A stretch of 50,756 nucleotides of DNA from a virus, in IMG/VR virus record IMGVR_UViG_3300050821_008276, positions 1 through 50,756 of that record; one strand, written 5' to 3'. The notes under the pieces are model-generated. The model saw only the letters and a program-made list of their open reading frames with translations, was not told where the DNA came from and ran no database searches. Positions 31,023-39,998 of this stretch are shown here, piece by piece. Every line of letters starts with the position of its first letter. Within the stretch, counting starts at the first letter, position 1. The position numbers were made by a program, and so were the translations under genes.

Positions 31023-32264
31023 ATGGCCTCGTTTATTCCGATCTACCAAGGGTACGTGGATGCTGTGCGCCAGAATGCTGAAGCGAAGTTGGCCAAGCAG
31101 GATCTGGTTATTCACCAGCTGCAAGGGCAGCAACAGCTGATCGATATACAGAACCAGATTCAAGAGCGCAAAATTGCCGCGCAGGTGTGGGGGCAACAAG
31201 GGACGACACCGGATACGGCTGGTGCCGGTGATGATCCAAGTGAGCAGAACGCTGCGCGGATGGACAAGATGGCGCAGGCTCTCGCGCCGGTTAATCCCAA
31301 AGCTAGTCTCGAATGGGCTACCAAAGCCAGCACGCTGCGAGACCAAGTCGCTACGAGGAAGAAGGATCAACTGGCTGCTGGTGCCGCGCAGATGAAGGCT
31401 GTGGGGGATCTGTTTGGCGCGGTGAAGGATCAGGCAGGGTACACCGCCGCGTTGCAGACACTGGCCGCGCAAGGCGTGGATATTACTAAGTTTCAATTGT
31501 CGGGTCAGTTGGACCAAGATACGCCGAAGCTCGAACAGCTTGCTAAGGGATCGCAGACGTATAGCGAAAAGCTCACTGCCGCGCACCAGAATGTTACAGA
31601 AGACCAAGCGCAGGCTAACTACTTGGAGAAGGTCCGGCATGACCGGACTGATGAAGGGCTGAAGGGCGCGCAGATAAACTTGCAAGGTCAGTCGCTTGCG
31701 CTGAGGGATTCGGTCGAGAAGTCCAACCTCGATTATAAAGCCCGCTCGGATGCTCGTGCCGCTGCAGGGTTCCAACGTTCGACCGACATGGATCTGGCCA
31801 AAGCCCAAGCGCAAGCCGGACGACCGACTGCCGCGGACAAGACCTATGTGGAAAGCTTGATCGCGACTGACCCTGTGTTGAGCACCTTGCCAGACAACCA
31901 GAAGAAGGCTGTTGCCGCGGAGATGGTACTGAGCGCGCGGTCCAGGCTGGCCAAAGGAGTAAAGAAACCTGGTGACTTGCCTAGCGCGGACGACTTCATG
32001 AACGAAGTTGATAAGGTCAAGGGTGATATCAGCAAGCGAGTGACGTCAACCACGTCTGGTTTCGGCCCGTGGAAGTCGACGGATTCGACGCTGGCTCCGC
32101 GCCAGGCTAAGACCGGCGGCACAGGCACTCCCGGCAAGCCACCGTTGCCACCGACTGCCAACAGCCCCGCGGACGTGGCGAAGGTAGCCATTGGCTCTTC
32201 GGTTATGATCAATGGCAAGCTGTACAAGAAAACCAGCGCGACTGAAGTGGAGCCGATAGAATGA
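31023..32264 (+). CDS. Ejection (internal virion) protein 2, 413 aa
   Basis: Starts MASFIPIYQGYVDAVRQNAE and is helical through most of its length, with Gln/Ala/Lys-rich segments and a Pro/Gly/Thr linker near residue 360 before a short C-terminal beta unit (GSSVMINGKLYKKTSATEVE). Composition and position fit a second ejection protein. Its stop overlaps the next start (ATGA). Confidence 0.7.
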   Translation: MASFIPIYQGYVDAVRQNAEAKLAKQDLVIHQLQGQQQLIDIQNQIQERKIAAQVWGQQGTTPDTAGAGDDPSEQNAARMDKMAQALAPVNPKASLEWATKASTLRDQVATRKKDQLAAGAAQMKAVGDLFGAVKDQAGYTAALQTLAAQGVDITKFQLSGQLDQDTPKLEQLAKGSQTYSEKLTAAHQNVTEDQAQANYLEKVRHDRTDEGLKGAQINLQGQSLALRDSVEKSNLDYKARSDARAAAGFQRSTDMDLAKAQAQAGRPTAADKTYVESLIATDPVLSTLPDNQKKAVAAEMVLSARSRLAKGVKKPGDLPSADDFMNEVDKVKGDISKRVTSTTSGFGPWKSTDSTLAPRQAKTGGTGTPGKPPLPPTANSPADVAKVAIGSSVMINGKLYKKTSATEVEPIE

Positions 32265-34687
32265 ATATCAACGACGCCTTCGCGCAACCTGCGAACACCG
32301 ATACACCTCCACTACCGCCTACTCCCGGTAGCAAAGCCGTTCTTGTGTCTTCCCTCTTCGGAGGAGGCAATGACCAAAAGCAAACGCAAAGCCCACTTGG
32401 ACAGTCAAAGGCAGCACTTCCAAAAGCAGAAGAAAAAGAAGCGCTTGCGAGCCCTGCGATTGCTAAGCCTAATCCGCCAAGCCCGGGCGACGTGCAAAGA
32501 AACGTCAATGATCTCGGAGGAGGAAAGCGAGATATAATGGCGAAGGTCAACTCGGACTTTCAAAAGGAATTGCCGACGGCTGAGAAGATGTCAATGGGCT
32601 TTGCTATGGGAGATGTGGCAGGGCCACTCAAAGGTATTAAGGCAGCGATCAGCGCGGTGACGAACCGTTCGGCTGGTGTGTCGAGCTTGCAAGCGGTGAC
32701 CTCAGTCGCAGGGGACACCATTGGCAAGCTGTCCGACAGCCTATACACTCTGGGCAAAACCAACACGGGCTTGCGCATGCAGTGGTTGACAGATGTGAAA
32801 AACTTTCTACCGAAGGACTGGGCAGAGCACGCTGAGAATATTTACCATTCGTTCGAGGACCCTTCGGTTAAACTCTCGCCTCGCGCGCAAGAGTTGAAAG
32901 AGAAGGCCGTCGAGCCGATCATGGCGAAGAACAAAGTCATGCTCCAAAAGCTTCGTGTGCTAGGAGTCCAAGTTGGCCCTGACGTGGAGAAGTACATATC
33001 CCGTGTGCCCGTTGGCAAGAGCTCGCTGGTTGACACGATCCAAAGCGTCGTGCCTCAAGGAAAACCGAGAGGCATCAGCACGTATGCGCCGGAAGCGCAG
33101 GCTAGAAAAGTCTTTGGCATGGTCGATGACTCTGGCACAGAGACTGGACATATCGTGCAGTCAAAGAACAATAATTCGTTTCAAGTATATCAAGGCGGTA
33201 AGATTACAGGCAGTGGGAAACTTTCGGCTAAGGATCTGGAGGACAAATCAGTTACGTTTATGGGGAACAAGTACTCATTAACGGATAGCACAACCAAGGC
33301 GATTGAGGCGAATACGCCATTGCGCTATCACCATGATCCACTGGTTAGCGCGATCCAGGGAAATATTAATTTGAGCGAGGCTCTTCACAATGCGTCGTTT
33401 CTCGAGCAGCTTAAACACTCGCCAGAGTTTAACTCTGTCGTTGTCGCGCCTAGTAAAGAGGCACCAGGGGGTTATAGAGAAGTCAACATTCCTCAGCTCC
33501 ATGGATATAAGTTCGATGCGAAGGTCGCTAATGTACTCGACGACTTCTCAGGCCCGGCGCATACGGGTGGGTTCGCGGTGCTCAACAACGTCGCAAGAGC
33601 CACGGTAGGGTCGTTGTTCTGGAACCCACTGCCGCACGTGATGAACGTTCTCGACCATAAGTTGATCGAGGGTGGGTTGGTAGGGAACTTGAAGGCGTTG
33701 ACAGTCGACTTACCGAGTACGATGAAGACGGCGATAGCGGCTCACAATGATGTGATGACCATGTCGCCGCTGTATCGGGAAGCGATCAAGTCCGGCGCGG
33801 GACTGATGTACCCTGCGCTGGCTACGAGGAACTTTGCTGAGAACATGGCGAAGGAACTGGGTACGGCGCCTGAGATGACTGGGGTAGCTAAGGCTTGGGG
33901 GTATGCTAATCCCGCGGCGATGGTCAAGGCTATCTACGCACATAGCGCGAAGTCGCTCTGGTCCTGGAACGACGTGATTATGATGCACGCCTACCGGACT
34001 CATATGGACGCAGGGCAGAGTCTGCCAGAGGCTATCAAGGAAGTCGAGAAGCACATACCGAACTACCGGCTGCCGAGTGAGATCGCTGGCTCGCGGGCGC
34101 TGTCGCAGATCATGCAGACTGTGCCTACCTTCGCGCGGTATGACTACGGTCGACTTGCCTCGTATGGCAACATGGTCAAGGACTTGATCGGACGAGATTC
34201 GAGCATTGCGGATAGAGCACATGCGTTGGATCAGATGGCGATGTTGGCTGTCTCGAGCGCGGTGATCTACCCGGCTATGGATGCAGCTATTAGAAAAGTG
34301 ACTGGGAATAACGATGCGAGTATCAGGCGCTTCGGCGCGGACTCGGTGCCACAGGCGATCTATAAGTTTAGCACGGGGCAGAGTGGCTACTCGCAATTGA
34401 TGGGATCGACGTTGAGCCTTAGTCCTGCGCTACGCATACCGACTGAGATCATGACCGGCAAAGATACGTTCACAGGGGAAAAGCTGAACACAGGCAAGGC
34501 TATTGGACGCTACATTGGCGAGGTGATTCCACCGGCTGGATTGGCTGAGCAGGTGGTGTCTGGGCGAAAGGGCCTTGGCGAAGTCGCTGCCGCGCAGGTC
34601 GGTATAAACCTGCCTAGCCAGAAAGAAGTCCTCGCGCGGAACAAGGCTATCGCGCGGGACAACAAACGCAAGAAGGATACGCAATGA
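32261..34687 (+). CDS. Ejection (internal virion) protein 3, 808 aa
   Basis: Largest of the three. A Pro/Gln/Lys-rich N-terminal 100 residues is followed by a long helical body; stretches such as GGFAVLNNVARATVGSLFWN and MLAVSSAVIYPAMDAAIRKV may enter membranes. It contains no lysozyme or transglycosylase motif that I can recognise. By position it corresponds to P22 gp16. It ends RNKAIARDNKRKKDTQ, strongly basic, and overlaps the ATP-grasp gene by four bases. Confidence 0.68.
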   Translation: MNINDAFAQPANTDTPPLPPTPGSKAVLVSSLFGGGNDQKQTQSPLGQSKAALPKAEEKEALASPAIAKPNPPSPGDVQRNVNDLGGGKRDIMAKVNSDFQKELPTAEKMSMGFAMGDVAGPLKGIKAAISAVTNRSAGVSSLQAVTSVAGDTIGKLSDSLYTLGKTNTGLRMQWLTDVKNFLPKDWAEHAENIYHSFEDPSVKLSPRAQELKEKAVEPIMAKNKVMLQKLRVLGVQVGPDVEKYISRVPVGKSSLVDTIQSVVPQGKPRGISTYAPEAQARKVFGMVDDSGTETGHIVQSKNNNSFQVYQGGKITGSGKLSAKDLEDKSVTFMGNKYSLTDSTTKAIEANTPLRYHHDPLVSAIQGNINLSEALHNASFLEQLKHSPEFNSVVVAPSKEAPGGYREVNIPQLHGYKFDAKVANVLDDFSGPAHTGGFAVLNNVARATVGSLFWNPLPHVMNVLDHKLIEGGLVGNLKALTVDLPSTMKTAIAAHNDVMTMSPLYREAIKSGAGLMYPALATRNFAENMAKELGTAPEMTGVAKAWGYANPAAMVKAIYAHSAKSLWSWNDVIMMHAYRTHMDAGQSLPEAIKEVEKHIPNYRLPSEIAGSRALSQIMQTVPTFARYDYGRLASYGNMVKDLIGRDSSIADRAHALDQMAMLAVSSAVIYPAMDAAIRKVTGNNDASIRRFGADSVPQAIYKFSTGQSGYSQLMGSTLSLSPALRIPTEIMTGKDTFTGEKLNTGKAIGRYIGEVIPPAGLAEQVVSGRKGLGEVAAAQVGINLPSQKEVLARNKAIARDNKRKKDTQ

Positions 34688-35991
34688 AAGTTCTGTTCAT
34701 TGATGTGGATGGGGTCTGTGTGGACATGGCCGTGCGGAGCCAGTGGGCTGGCCATCAGTGCAAGGTGTTCATATCGCCTCAGAAGTGTGATAACATCGGC
34801 AAGGGCTTGGTCACGCGGGTAAACGATTGGGAGGCTCATATGGATTGGGCGGACCTGATCGTGATGACTGGTGTGGGAAAGTACATGCGGAAGTTGGATG
34901 CCTACTTCGCCAAAGGCTATCCGATCCTCGGTACCAACTGGGACGCGGCACAGCTGGAGATTGATCGCGAGTGCGGTATGGATTGCTTCGAGCGCGCGGA
35001 TATGGACTGTCTACCGTACCAGTCTTTCACTAGCCTCGACGACGGCATTGCTCATGTGAAGAAGACCAAGGGGACTTACGTTAGCAAGCCTCTGCATGAC
35101 CACGCGGACAAGTCGACGAGCTATGTCTCGTCTGGCCCCGACGACATGATCTTCATGATGGAGAAGTGGAAGAAGCAAAGCAAGAACTATCCGTTCATCT
35201 TGCAAGAAAAGCTCGACCTGATTGGCGAAGTTGGCGTGTCAGGCTGGTTCGGTCCTGGCGGCTGGTGCGGCGTCTGGGAAGAAGACTTTGAACACAAGAA
35301 GCTTATGCCGGGCGGCATCGGGCCTAACACTGGCGAGATGGGAAATGTATGCAAGTATGTAGACGACTCAAAATTAGCGCAAGACTTTCTGCTCCCACTC
35401 ACGGACACCCTCCATGCGTTAAAGTTTGTTGGGAATTTCGCCATGGGTCTGCTGGTTCCAAAGCACGGCCCACTTCATCCGTCAGAGTGTACGGCCCGGC
35501 TTGGTTGGCCTATCACTTTTATGCAGACGCACTTGCACAAGCAACCTATGGTGGAATTCTTTGCGGACTTGGTGCACGGAAAAGACGCGCTGAAGGTGCG
35601 TAGAGATCATACGTGTGGAGTGGTGATGGGGATCAAGCCCTTTCCGTACGAAAGTTTCGCAGAGCCTGAGTTGTGCGAAGGCTATCCGTTGCTGAACATC
35701 ACGCAAGAGGACATGGATCATGTGCATCTCGGACAAGTCCGCGCGGGAAAGTGTCTCGTCGGAGACAAGCTCAAAGAGCAAGACGTCTTTGTTACTGCTG
35801 GCTGCTATGTTGCCTGTGTTGTGGATCGTGGGAGGAATGTGCTCGAAGCTTGTGACCGAGCGTTCGAGCGGACGAAGAACATCCGCATACCTAACTCGCC
35901 TCTGTACCGGAACGACATTGGGCATAAGCTCGCCGATACCATCAGCGCGTTGCAGAAGAAAGGCTACTGCGAGGAGTGGGTAAATGGCTAA
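34684..35991 (+). CDS. PurD/GARS-like ATP-grasp enzyme
   Basis: 435 aa, close to PurD length. Rossmann-like N-terminal region (MKVLFIDVDGVCVDMAVRSQ), then ATP-grasp: PFILQEKLDLIGEVGVSGWF and GPNTGEMG (213-220), the PurD signature GPNTGGMG with one change. The usual metal site E-F-N-x-R-x-G appears as SECTARLG (E268 kept, Asn replaced by Thr270). PurD joins glycine to phosphoribosylamine; here the substrate pocket may differ. It is coupled to an ejection protein gene and the fibre gene, far from nucleotide genes, so a virion- or peptide-modifying ligase is possible. Confidence 0.75.
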   Translation: MKVLFIDVDGVCVDMAVRSQWAGHQCKVFISPQKCDNIGKGLVTRVNDWEAHMDWADLIVMTGVGKYMRKLDAYFAKGYPILGTNWDAAQLEIDRECGMDCFERADMDCLPYQSFTSLDDGIAHVKKTKGTYVSKPLHDHADKSTSYVSSGPDDMIFMMEKWKKQSKNYPFILQEKLDLIGEVGVSGWFGPGGWCGVWEEDFEHKKLMPGGIGPNTGEMGNVCKYVDDSKLAQDFLLPLTDTLHALKFVGNFAMGLLVPKHGPLHPSECTARLGWPITFMQTHLHKQPMVEFFADLVHGKDALKVRRDHTCGVVMGIKPFPYESFAEPELCEGYPLLNITQEDMDHVHLGQVRAGKCLVGDKLKEQDVFVTAGCYVACVVDRGRNVLEACDRAFERTKNIRIPNSPLYRNDIGHKLADTISALQKKGYCEEWVNG

Positions 35992-36691
35992 GCCGCTACC
36001 GCCGGCACCGGTTGGGACTGAGCCTGTGCCGAAGGATCCCTCGAAGACTAGCGCGTACATTAGCAAAGGTACGTGGGCGCAGATGCGAGACTGGTTGAAT
36101 CTGTTGCAGAAGTTATTGAAAGGCTGGACGAACGATGGCACGACTGTGACCATACCGTACAACCTGGATGTGACGGGCACGCTGGCTAGTGGCGCGCAGA
36201 CTGTGACGGGGAATGTTACAGTCAATGGGACTTTGACAGTCAATGGTCCGACGCATACGACAGGGAATGACGCGCTGACTTATGTCAATGGTTCGCTGCA
36301 GGCTATAACCACAGCAACCACGACGACTATCACTCACTGGACCGCGTTCTATGATAACCTTGGAGTGAACTTCAACGCAACGACAGGGATATTTACAGCG
36401 CCAGTCACGGGGTATTATTTTATAACAGCTGGTGTGTTGTTTGGCTCTACGGCAGGTGTGGTTGGCGCGGACACTATTCTGACCGTGAACAATAACGGGA
36501 CAACGATCGCGACTGGCGTAGGCGCGGAAGAAGCAACAACGGCATCTAACCACACAGCCTATGTGTCGGCTGTGGTATCGATGGCAGCCGGAACTACATT
36601 GGCTATCCAGGTGCAGCAAACCAGCGGCGCCACTAGGTCGCTCGGGGCGAACGCCACTGGCACCTATGTGTCGATAGTGAGATTGTTTTAA
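35984..36691 (+). CDS. Tail fibre/spike protein with C1q-like head, 235 aa
   Basis: Short Pro-rich N-terminus, helix (TWAQMRDWLNLLQKLLKGW), a repetitive beta stalk (GTLASGAQTVTGNVTVNGTL), then about 125 residues resembling a C1q/TNF jelly roll: GVNFNATTGIFTAPVTGYYF, SAVVSMAAGTTLAIQVQQ and a terminal YVSIVRLF. C1q-like domains trimerise and bind diverse ligands, so this is a likely receptor-binding fibre. ATG overlaps the ATP-grasp end by 8 bases. Confidence 0.72.
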   Translation: MAKPLPPAPVGTEPVPKDPSKTSAYISKGTWAQMRDWLNLLQKLLKGWTNDGTTVTIPYNLDVTGTLASGAQTVTGNVTVNGTLTVNGPTHTTGNDALTYVNGSLQAITTATTTTITHWTAFYDNLGVNFNATTGIFTAPVTGYYFITAGVLFGSTAGVVGADTILTVNNNGTTIATGVGAEEATTASNHTAYVSAVVSMAAGTTLAIQVQQTSGATRSLGANATGTYVSIVRLF

Positions 36692-36725
36692 ACCGCCACT
36701 TTACCGTGGCGTAAACCCGACGGAG
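36691..36725. promoter_or_regulatory. Dispersed palindrome element, copy C
   Basis: AACCGCC, TTTAC (36700-36704), six bases CGTGGC, GTAAA (36711-36715), CCCGACGG, directly after the fibre gene stop and before the holin candidate. CGCCAC-TTTACC-GTGGCG can form an alternative 6-bp hairpin. The right edge again supplies the ribosome site GGAG. Confidence 0.65.
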
Positions 36726-36732
36726 TTTGACC

Positions 36733-36960
36733 ATGACCCTCGTTCCTGTTCCGGTGCAGACAGTAAACAATGCGCCAATGTATTTGAAGTTTGCCATCGG
36801 TGTCATTGGCGCGTCGCTCTGGGCTTACTTCGCCATCGCTCACGTGCAAGACACCACAGGCTTTCTAGAGTTCGACAAGCTTATCCTGGCTGGGCTGGCC
36901 GGGCATTTGCTTGGTACTTCGAATCAGCCCAAACAGGTGTTACCTTTTCAATCTAACTGA
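36733..36960 (+). CDS. Putative holin, 75 aa, two membrane segments
   Basis: ATG behind CGGAGTTTGACC, from the palindrome element. Hydrophobic spans at about 19-36 (LKFAIGVIGASLWAYFAIAH) and 47-60 (DKLILAGLAGHLLG), and a polar tail. Size, two spans and the start of the lysis block support a holin that permeabilises the inner membrane at a set time. The second candidate is at 38136. Confidence 0.6.
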   Translation: MTLVPVPVQTVNNAPMYLKFAIGVIGASLWAYFAIAHVQDTTGFLEFDKLILAGLAGHLLGTSNQPKQVLPFQSN

Positions 36961-36970
36961 GGAAGAAATC

Positions 36971-37327
36971 ATGTCTGATATTTTTGAGCAATTCGGGGCG
37001 CTGTTGGGTAATGAGGCTTTCGCGGCAGTCAACGCGGTAGTGTCGGCAACCTTGACGGATATTCAAAGCGAGCCGCAGGCTTGGTTGAACCCACTGTCGG
37101 GTCCGATCAAAGGTGCAGCGGTTGTGGCACAGCTGACGGCTGCATTGCCCACGCTCGAGTCTTCATCGGTCACCTCTGCAGCGCAGTTGGTCGCTGTGTT
37201 GTGGCAAAAGCTGGGTGCGGACTTAGCCAAGGCGGCTCCTACGCCCGCTACTCTTGCCGGGGAGGTAGCACCTGCCGCGCCTGCGGCCGTTGGCAATGCC
37301 TCGGGCGTTGAACACTCGGGGACGTAA
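36971..37327 (+). CDS. Hypothetical Ala-rich protein, 118 aa
   Basis: Begins MSDIFEQFGALLGNEAFAAV; helical, with KGAAVVAQLTAALPTLESSS and a Pro/Ala-rich tail. It lies between the holin candidate and the peptidase in the lysis block. No family recognised. Confidence 0.62.
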   Translation: MSDIFEQFGALLGNEAFAAVNAVVSATLTDIQSEPQAWLNPLSGPIKGAAVVAQLTAALPTLESSSVTSAAQLVAVLWQKLGADLAKAAPTPATLAGEVAPAAPAAVGNASGVEHSGT

Positions 37328-37329
37328 TC

Positions 37330-37800
37330 ATGGGCGCCATCACGCTGCAGTTTGTTGGCAACAGATCGTTTGGGTCGACGCTGATCCAGTGGTTCGATCA
37401 TGGGACTTATAGCCATGTGGACACAGTGCTAGCAGACGGCAGTTTGCTTGGCGCGCGAGATGACAAGATCGGCGATGTACCTGCGGGGGTTCAGATCAGG
37501 CCGGCGACTTACGTAGCTGGGTACGCGACGAAGATCGTGGTATTACCGTGCTCAGGGGAGGTAGAGAAAGCTTACTATGACTTTGTGAGAGCGCAGATTG
37601 GCAAGCCGTATGATAGTCTTGCCATCGCTGCGTTTGCCATAGGGCGAGATTGGATGAACCCTGACGCGTGGTTTTGTTCCGAGATGGTAGTAGCAGGCAT
37701 GGTGGACTCGAAATACCTGGTGCACAAACCCAGCGCGCCGTGTAACAAGCTAGCACCCGACGATGCGCTGCTTATTTGTTCAATGTTCGTAGACGTCTGA
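37330..37800 (+). CDS. Permuted NlpC/P60 (YiiX-like) cysteine peptidase, 156 aa
   Basis: GTYSHVDTVL supplies a catalytic His (H29) early in the chain, and PDAWFCSEMVV supplies Cys116 later, the circularly permuted order of YiiX/YebB-type papain folds. GARDDKIGDVPAGVQIRPAT is typical of phage members. It may cut peptidoglycan peptides or an ester/amide bond during entry or lysis. Neighbours are lysis genes. Confidence 0.72.
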   Translation: MGAITLQFVGNRSFGSTLIQWFDHGTYSHVDTVLADGSLLGARDDKIGDVPAGVQIRPATYVAGYATKIVVLPCSGEVEKAYYDFVRAQIGKPYDSLAIAAFAIGRDWMNPDAWFCSEMVVAGMVDSKYLVHKPSAPCNKLAPDDALLICSMFVDV

Positions 37801-37809
37801 GGAGACGCC

Positions 37810-38124
37810 ATGTCTTTTTCTACTTACCAGTATGCAAGGTTTTGCAACGCGCTGTTGACAACGTCGTTCGTGGCGGTGTACACGACTCCGGCTTCTACAC
37901 AGGCGATTGTGAAGACTGTGGTCATTGCGAACTTCGGCGGGTCGGCGGCCACTGTGACCATTGATATGCCGGGTGGTACAGGGTTTTTGCAAGAAAGCAT
38001 TCCTGGGGATACCACTTTAATTCTCAATTGCTTGGTAGTGCTGAACACCGGTGAGGCTATCACGGCCGAAGCCAGCGCCGGGGCTACGATATACTTGACT
38101 GTCAGCGGACAGACGGGACAATAA
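37810..38124 (+). CDS. Small beta-rich protein, 104 aa
   Basis: MSFSTYQYARFCNALLTTSF then KTVVIANFGGSAATVTIDMP: a beta sandwich-like sequence similar in style to the small virion proteins near 22 kb. ATG follows GAGGAGACGCC. It could be a fibre accessory made late. Family not recognised. Confidence 0.62.
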   Translation: MSFSTYQYARFCNALLTTSFVAVYTTPASTQAIVKTVVIANFGGSAATVTIDMPGGTGFLQESIPGDTTLILNCLVVLNTGEAITAEASAGATIYLTVSGQTGQ

Positions 38125-38135
38125 CGGGGGCTGGT

Positions 38136-38345
38136 ATGCTGCCGAACGAAGAAAAAGAAATTACGGTAATGGTGCGGGCTGTGTTGAGCTTGTGCAAACA
38201 GATCCGCGCGGACTCGCGTGAGACCAATGAGATGGTGAAAGAGCTGAAGCTCTGGAGGAAGTTTGTCGTATGGGGCTTCGGCATTATCACCGTGGTGATA
38301 ACACTGTTGGAATTTACCAAGGACATACTGGGATGGACCAAGTAG
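38136..38345 (+). CDS. XhlA-like or holin-like membrane protein, 69 aa
   Basis: N-terminal charged helix (VMVRAVLSLCKQIRADSRET), then one hydrophobic span (FVVWGFGIITVVITLLEF) and a short tail. Layout (coiled coil then one C-terminal membrane span) resembles XhlA-type lysis proteins. It overlaps the endolysin by 13 bases, as holin genes often do. It is the alternative holin, or a partner of the one at 36733. Confidence 0.58.
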   Translation: MLPNEEKEITVMVRAVLSLCKQIRADSRETNEMVKELKLWRKFVVWGFGIITVVITLLEFTKDILGWTK

Positions 38346-38809
38346 ACCAGAGGTTTATTGCATGTATCACCCTTATCATTAACCGTATCGAAGGAGGTTA
38401 CGTCAATGATCCACAGGACCCAGGCGGTGAGACAAAGTACGGCATTAGCAAAGCGGCATACCCCAATCTTGACATTGCTGGTCTCACCATTGAGCAAGCC
38501 CAAGCGATTTACTATAGCGATTACTGGGCTCCTTGTGGGGCTAGCGCTCTCCCTAGCCAGCTGGACTTGTGGTTGCTCGATGGCGCGATTAATCACGGGG
38601 TTGATGAGGCTGTGAAATTGTTGCAAGGAGTGTGTGGGGTGGAGCAAGACGGGGCCTTGGGCCCGGACACAGCGTTTGCAGCGGCTGCCTTAGAGGAGCC
38701 AGAAATGTATCTGGTCGCGCGAGCTAACCACTATCAAACGCTGCCTGGCTGGGAACATGATAAGAACGGGTGGCAGAAGAGGCTGTTCATCATCGCGCGG
38801 GGATGCTGA
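38333..38809 (+). CDS. Endolysin, glycoside hydrolase family 108-type
   Basis: 158 aa from ATG 38333. NRIEGGYVNDPQDPGGETKY then GIS is the GH108 (ZliS-like) signature, with catalytic Glu20 in EGGY. WLLDGAINHGVDEAVKLLQG and the later peptidoglycan-binding-like part follow the family. It hydrolyses peptidoglycan glycan strands. No signal peptide, so release needs a holin. It ends inside the 3' end of the opposite-strand helicase gene. Confidence 0.85.
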   Translation: MDQVDQRFIACITLIINRIEGGYVNDPQDPGGETKYGISKAAYPNLDIAGLTIEQAQAIYYSDYWAPCGASALPSQLDLWLLDGAINHGVDEAVKLLQGVCGVEQDGALGPDTAFAAAALEEPEMYLVARANHYQTLPGWEHDKNGWQKRLFIIARGC

Positions 38810-39989
38810 GAATGAGTTCCCCGGCGACAGACTTGCGTATGAGCATACCTGCTTGGATCAGGCCTGTCATCAAAGAATCGAACTCGTCAAAGTTAGGCAC
38901 GGCGCTGTGCATTGCCGCGTAAGCCGCCGTGATTTTTATCTGCCCACTGGCCTTCACTAGCTCAATCAGTCGATCCGCCTGGACCGAGTCCTGGCTTTTC
39001 CCGACTCTGTCGAAAACTTTCGGCAGATCGCTTTCCAATAGCGTCAATTCTTGCTCGGCCCTCTGCAAGTCCTGCCTCGTGATGACTAAGTCCTCTGATC
39101 TCGATGCGGAAAGTATCATAGCGAGCTTGTGTATGTGGGTCTGCTTCCGCGCTACGTACCCACCGAACCTCGAGTCCTCGAGCAGACCATTTCCCTTTGT
39201 CGCAAAATGTCTCTGATACCATTCCGTTCCCCATTCGACTGCCTCCTGAGTCATTCCAAACTCGCCTGATAAGGCAGCTATCTCCGTTAAGTCCGCGATC
39301 AAATCGGCTTCCATCTGTGCTATATCCATGCCAGCTACAGCCATGCCCGGGTATGCTACATAGTTCCGTTTCTCCTCTGCATAGACGAAAATACACCTTG
39401 ACATAAAGCCTCCCCCGATCATATACTCGGGAAAGTTTCCACTGATCCACGCGGGGGTGGTACAGGCTATCATGTTGATCCATGGATTGAGTACCTCATC
39501 GTTGCCAGATCCTTTGGTTTCTTTTCTAAAAACTCCTTCTCGTCCATCCCAGAGGGAAACCAAGAGATCGACCATTTCTCTGTCACCAGGGGCCATGAGA
39601 TTTCCAAATTCACTGGAGGCGATGGTAAGCGGGGACATGTCGAGTTCGGTTCCGTCTGGCAGCGTAAACTTCTCACCTGCGCCAGCAAAAGATTTAACGA
39701 GGGCCTGCCAGGTGATAACGTCAGGGCCGAATCGAATACCGTCGACGCGCCGCAAGAGCGACATTGCAATTTCCACTGTGGTAGACTTAGAGACAATTCC
39801 TGGAGGAGCGACAAGGATAATGTATTCATTGCAGTACCATTTAAAGTAGACTTGATCGAGCCAGCACTTGCGCCGGATTGCGCCGGCGAGAGCTGACACC
39901 GCGCACCAGCGGTACATTTTGTTAGGGGCTTCGCCGAACTGGGTGTACTTCTCGAAGGCCTCGATCCAGTCAGGAAAGATTCGCGGCAT
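38790..39989 (-). CDS. DUF3987-type primase/helicase ATPase, 399 aa
   Basis: IILVAPPGIVSKSTTVEIAM is a P-loop (residues 57-76) in which Ser67 replaces the usual Gly before Lys68. FGPDVITWQALVKSFAG, MSPLTIASSEFGNLMAPGDR and PWINMIACTTPAWISGNF fit the DUF3987/D5-like ATPases that act as phage replicative helicases next to polymerase genes. The N-terminal primase part typical of D5 proteins is absent. It is the last gene of the leftward unit. Confidence 0.75.
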   Translation of the reverse strand: MPRIFPDWIEAFEKYTQFGEAPNKMYRWCAVSALAGAIRRKCWLDQVYFKWYCNEYIILVAPPGIVSKSTTVEIAMSLLRRVDGIRFGPDVITWQALVKSFAGAGEKFTLPDGTELDMSPLTIASSEFGNLMAPGDREMVDLLVSLWDGREGVFRKETKGSGNDEVLNPWINMIACTTPAWISGNFPEYMIGGGFMSRCIFVYAEEKRNYVAYPGMAVAGMDIAQMEADLIADLTEIAALSGEFGMTQEAVEWGTEWYQRHFATKGNGLLEDSRFGGYVARKQTHIHKLAMILSASRSEDLVITRQDLQRAEQELTLLESDLPKVFDRVGKSQDSVQADRLIELVKASGQIKITAAYAAMHSAVPNFDEFDSLMTGLIQAGMLIRKSVAGELILSIPAR

Positions 39990-39998
39990 AGTTATTCC

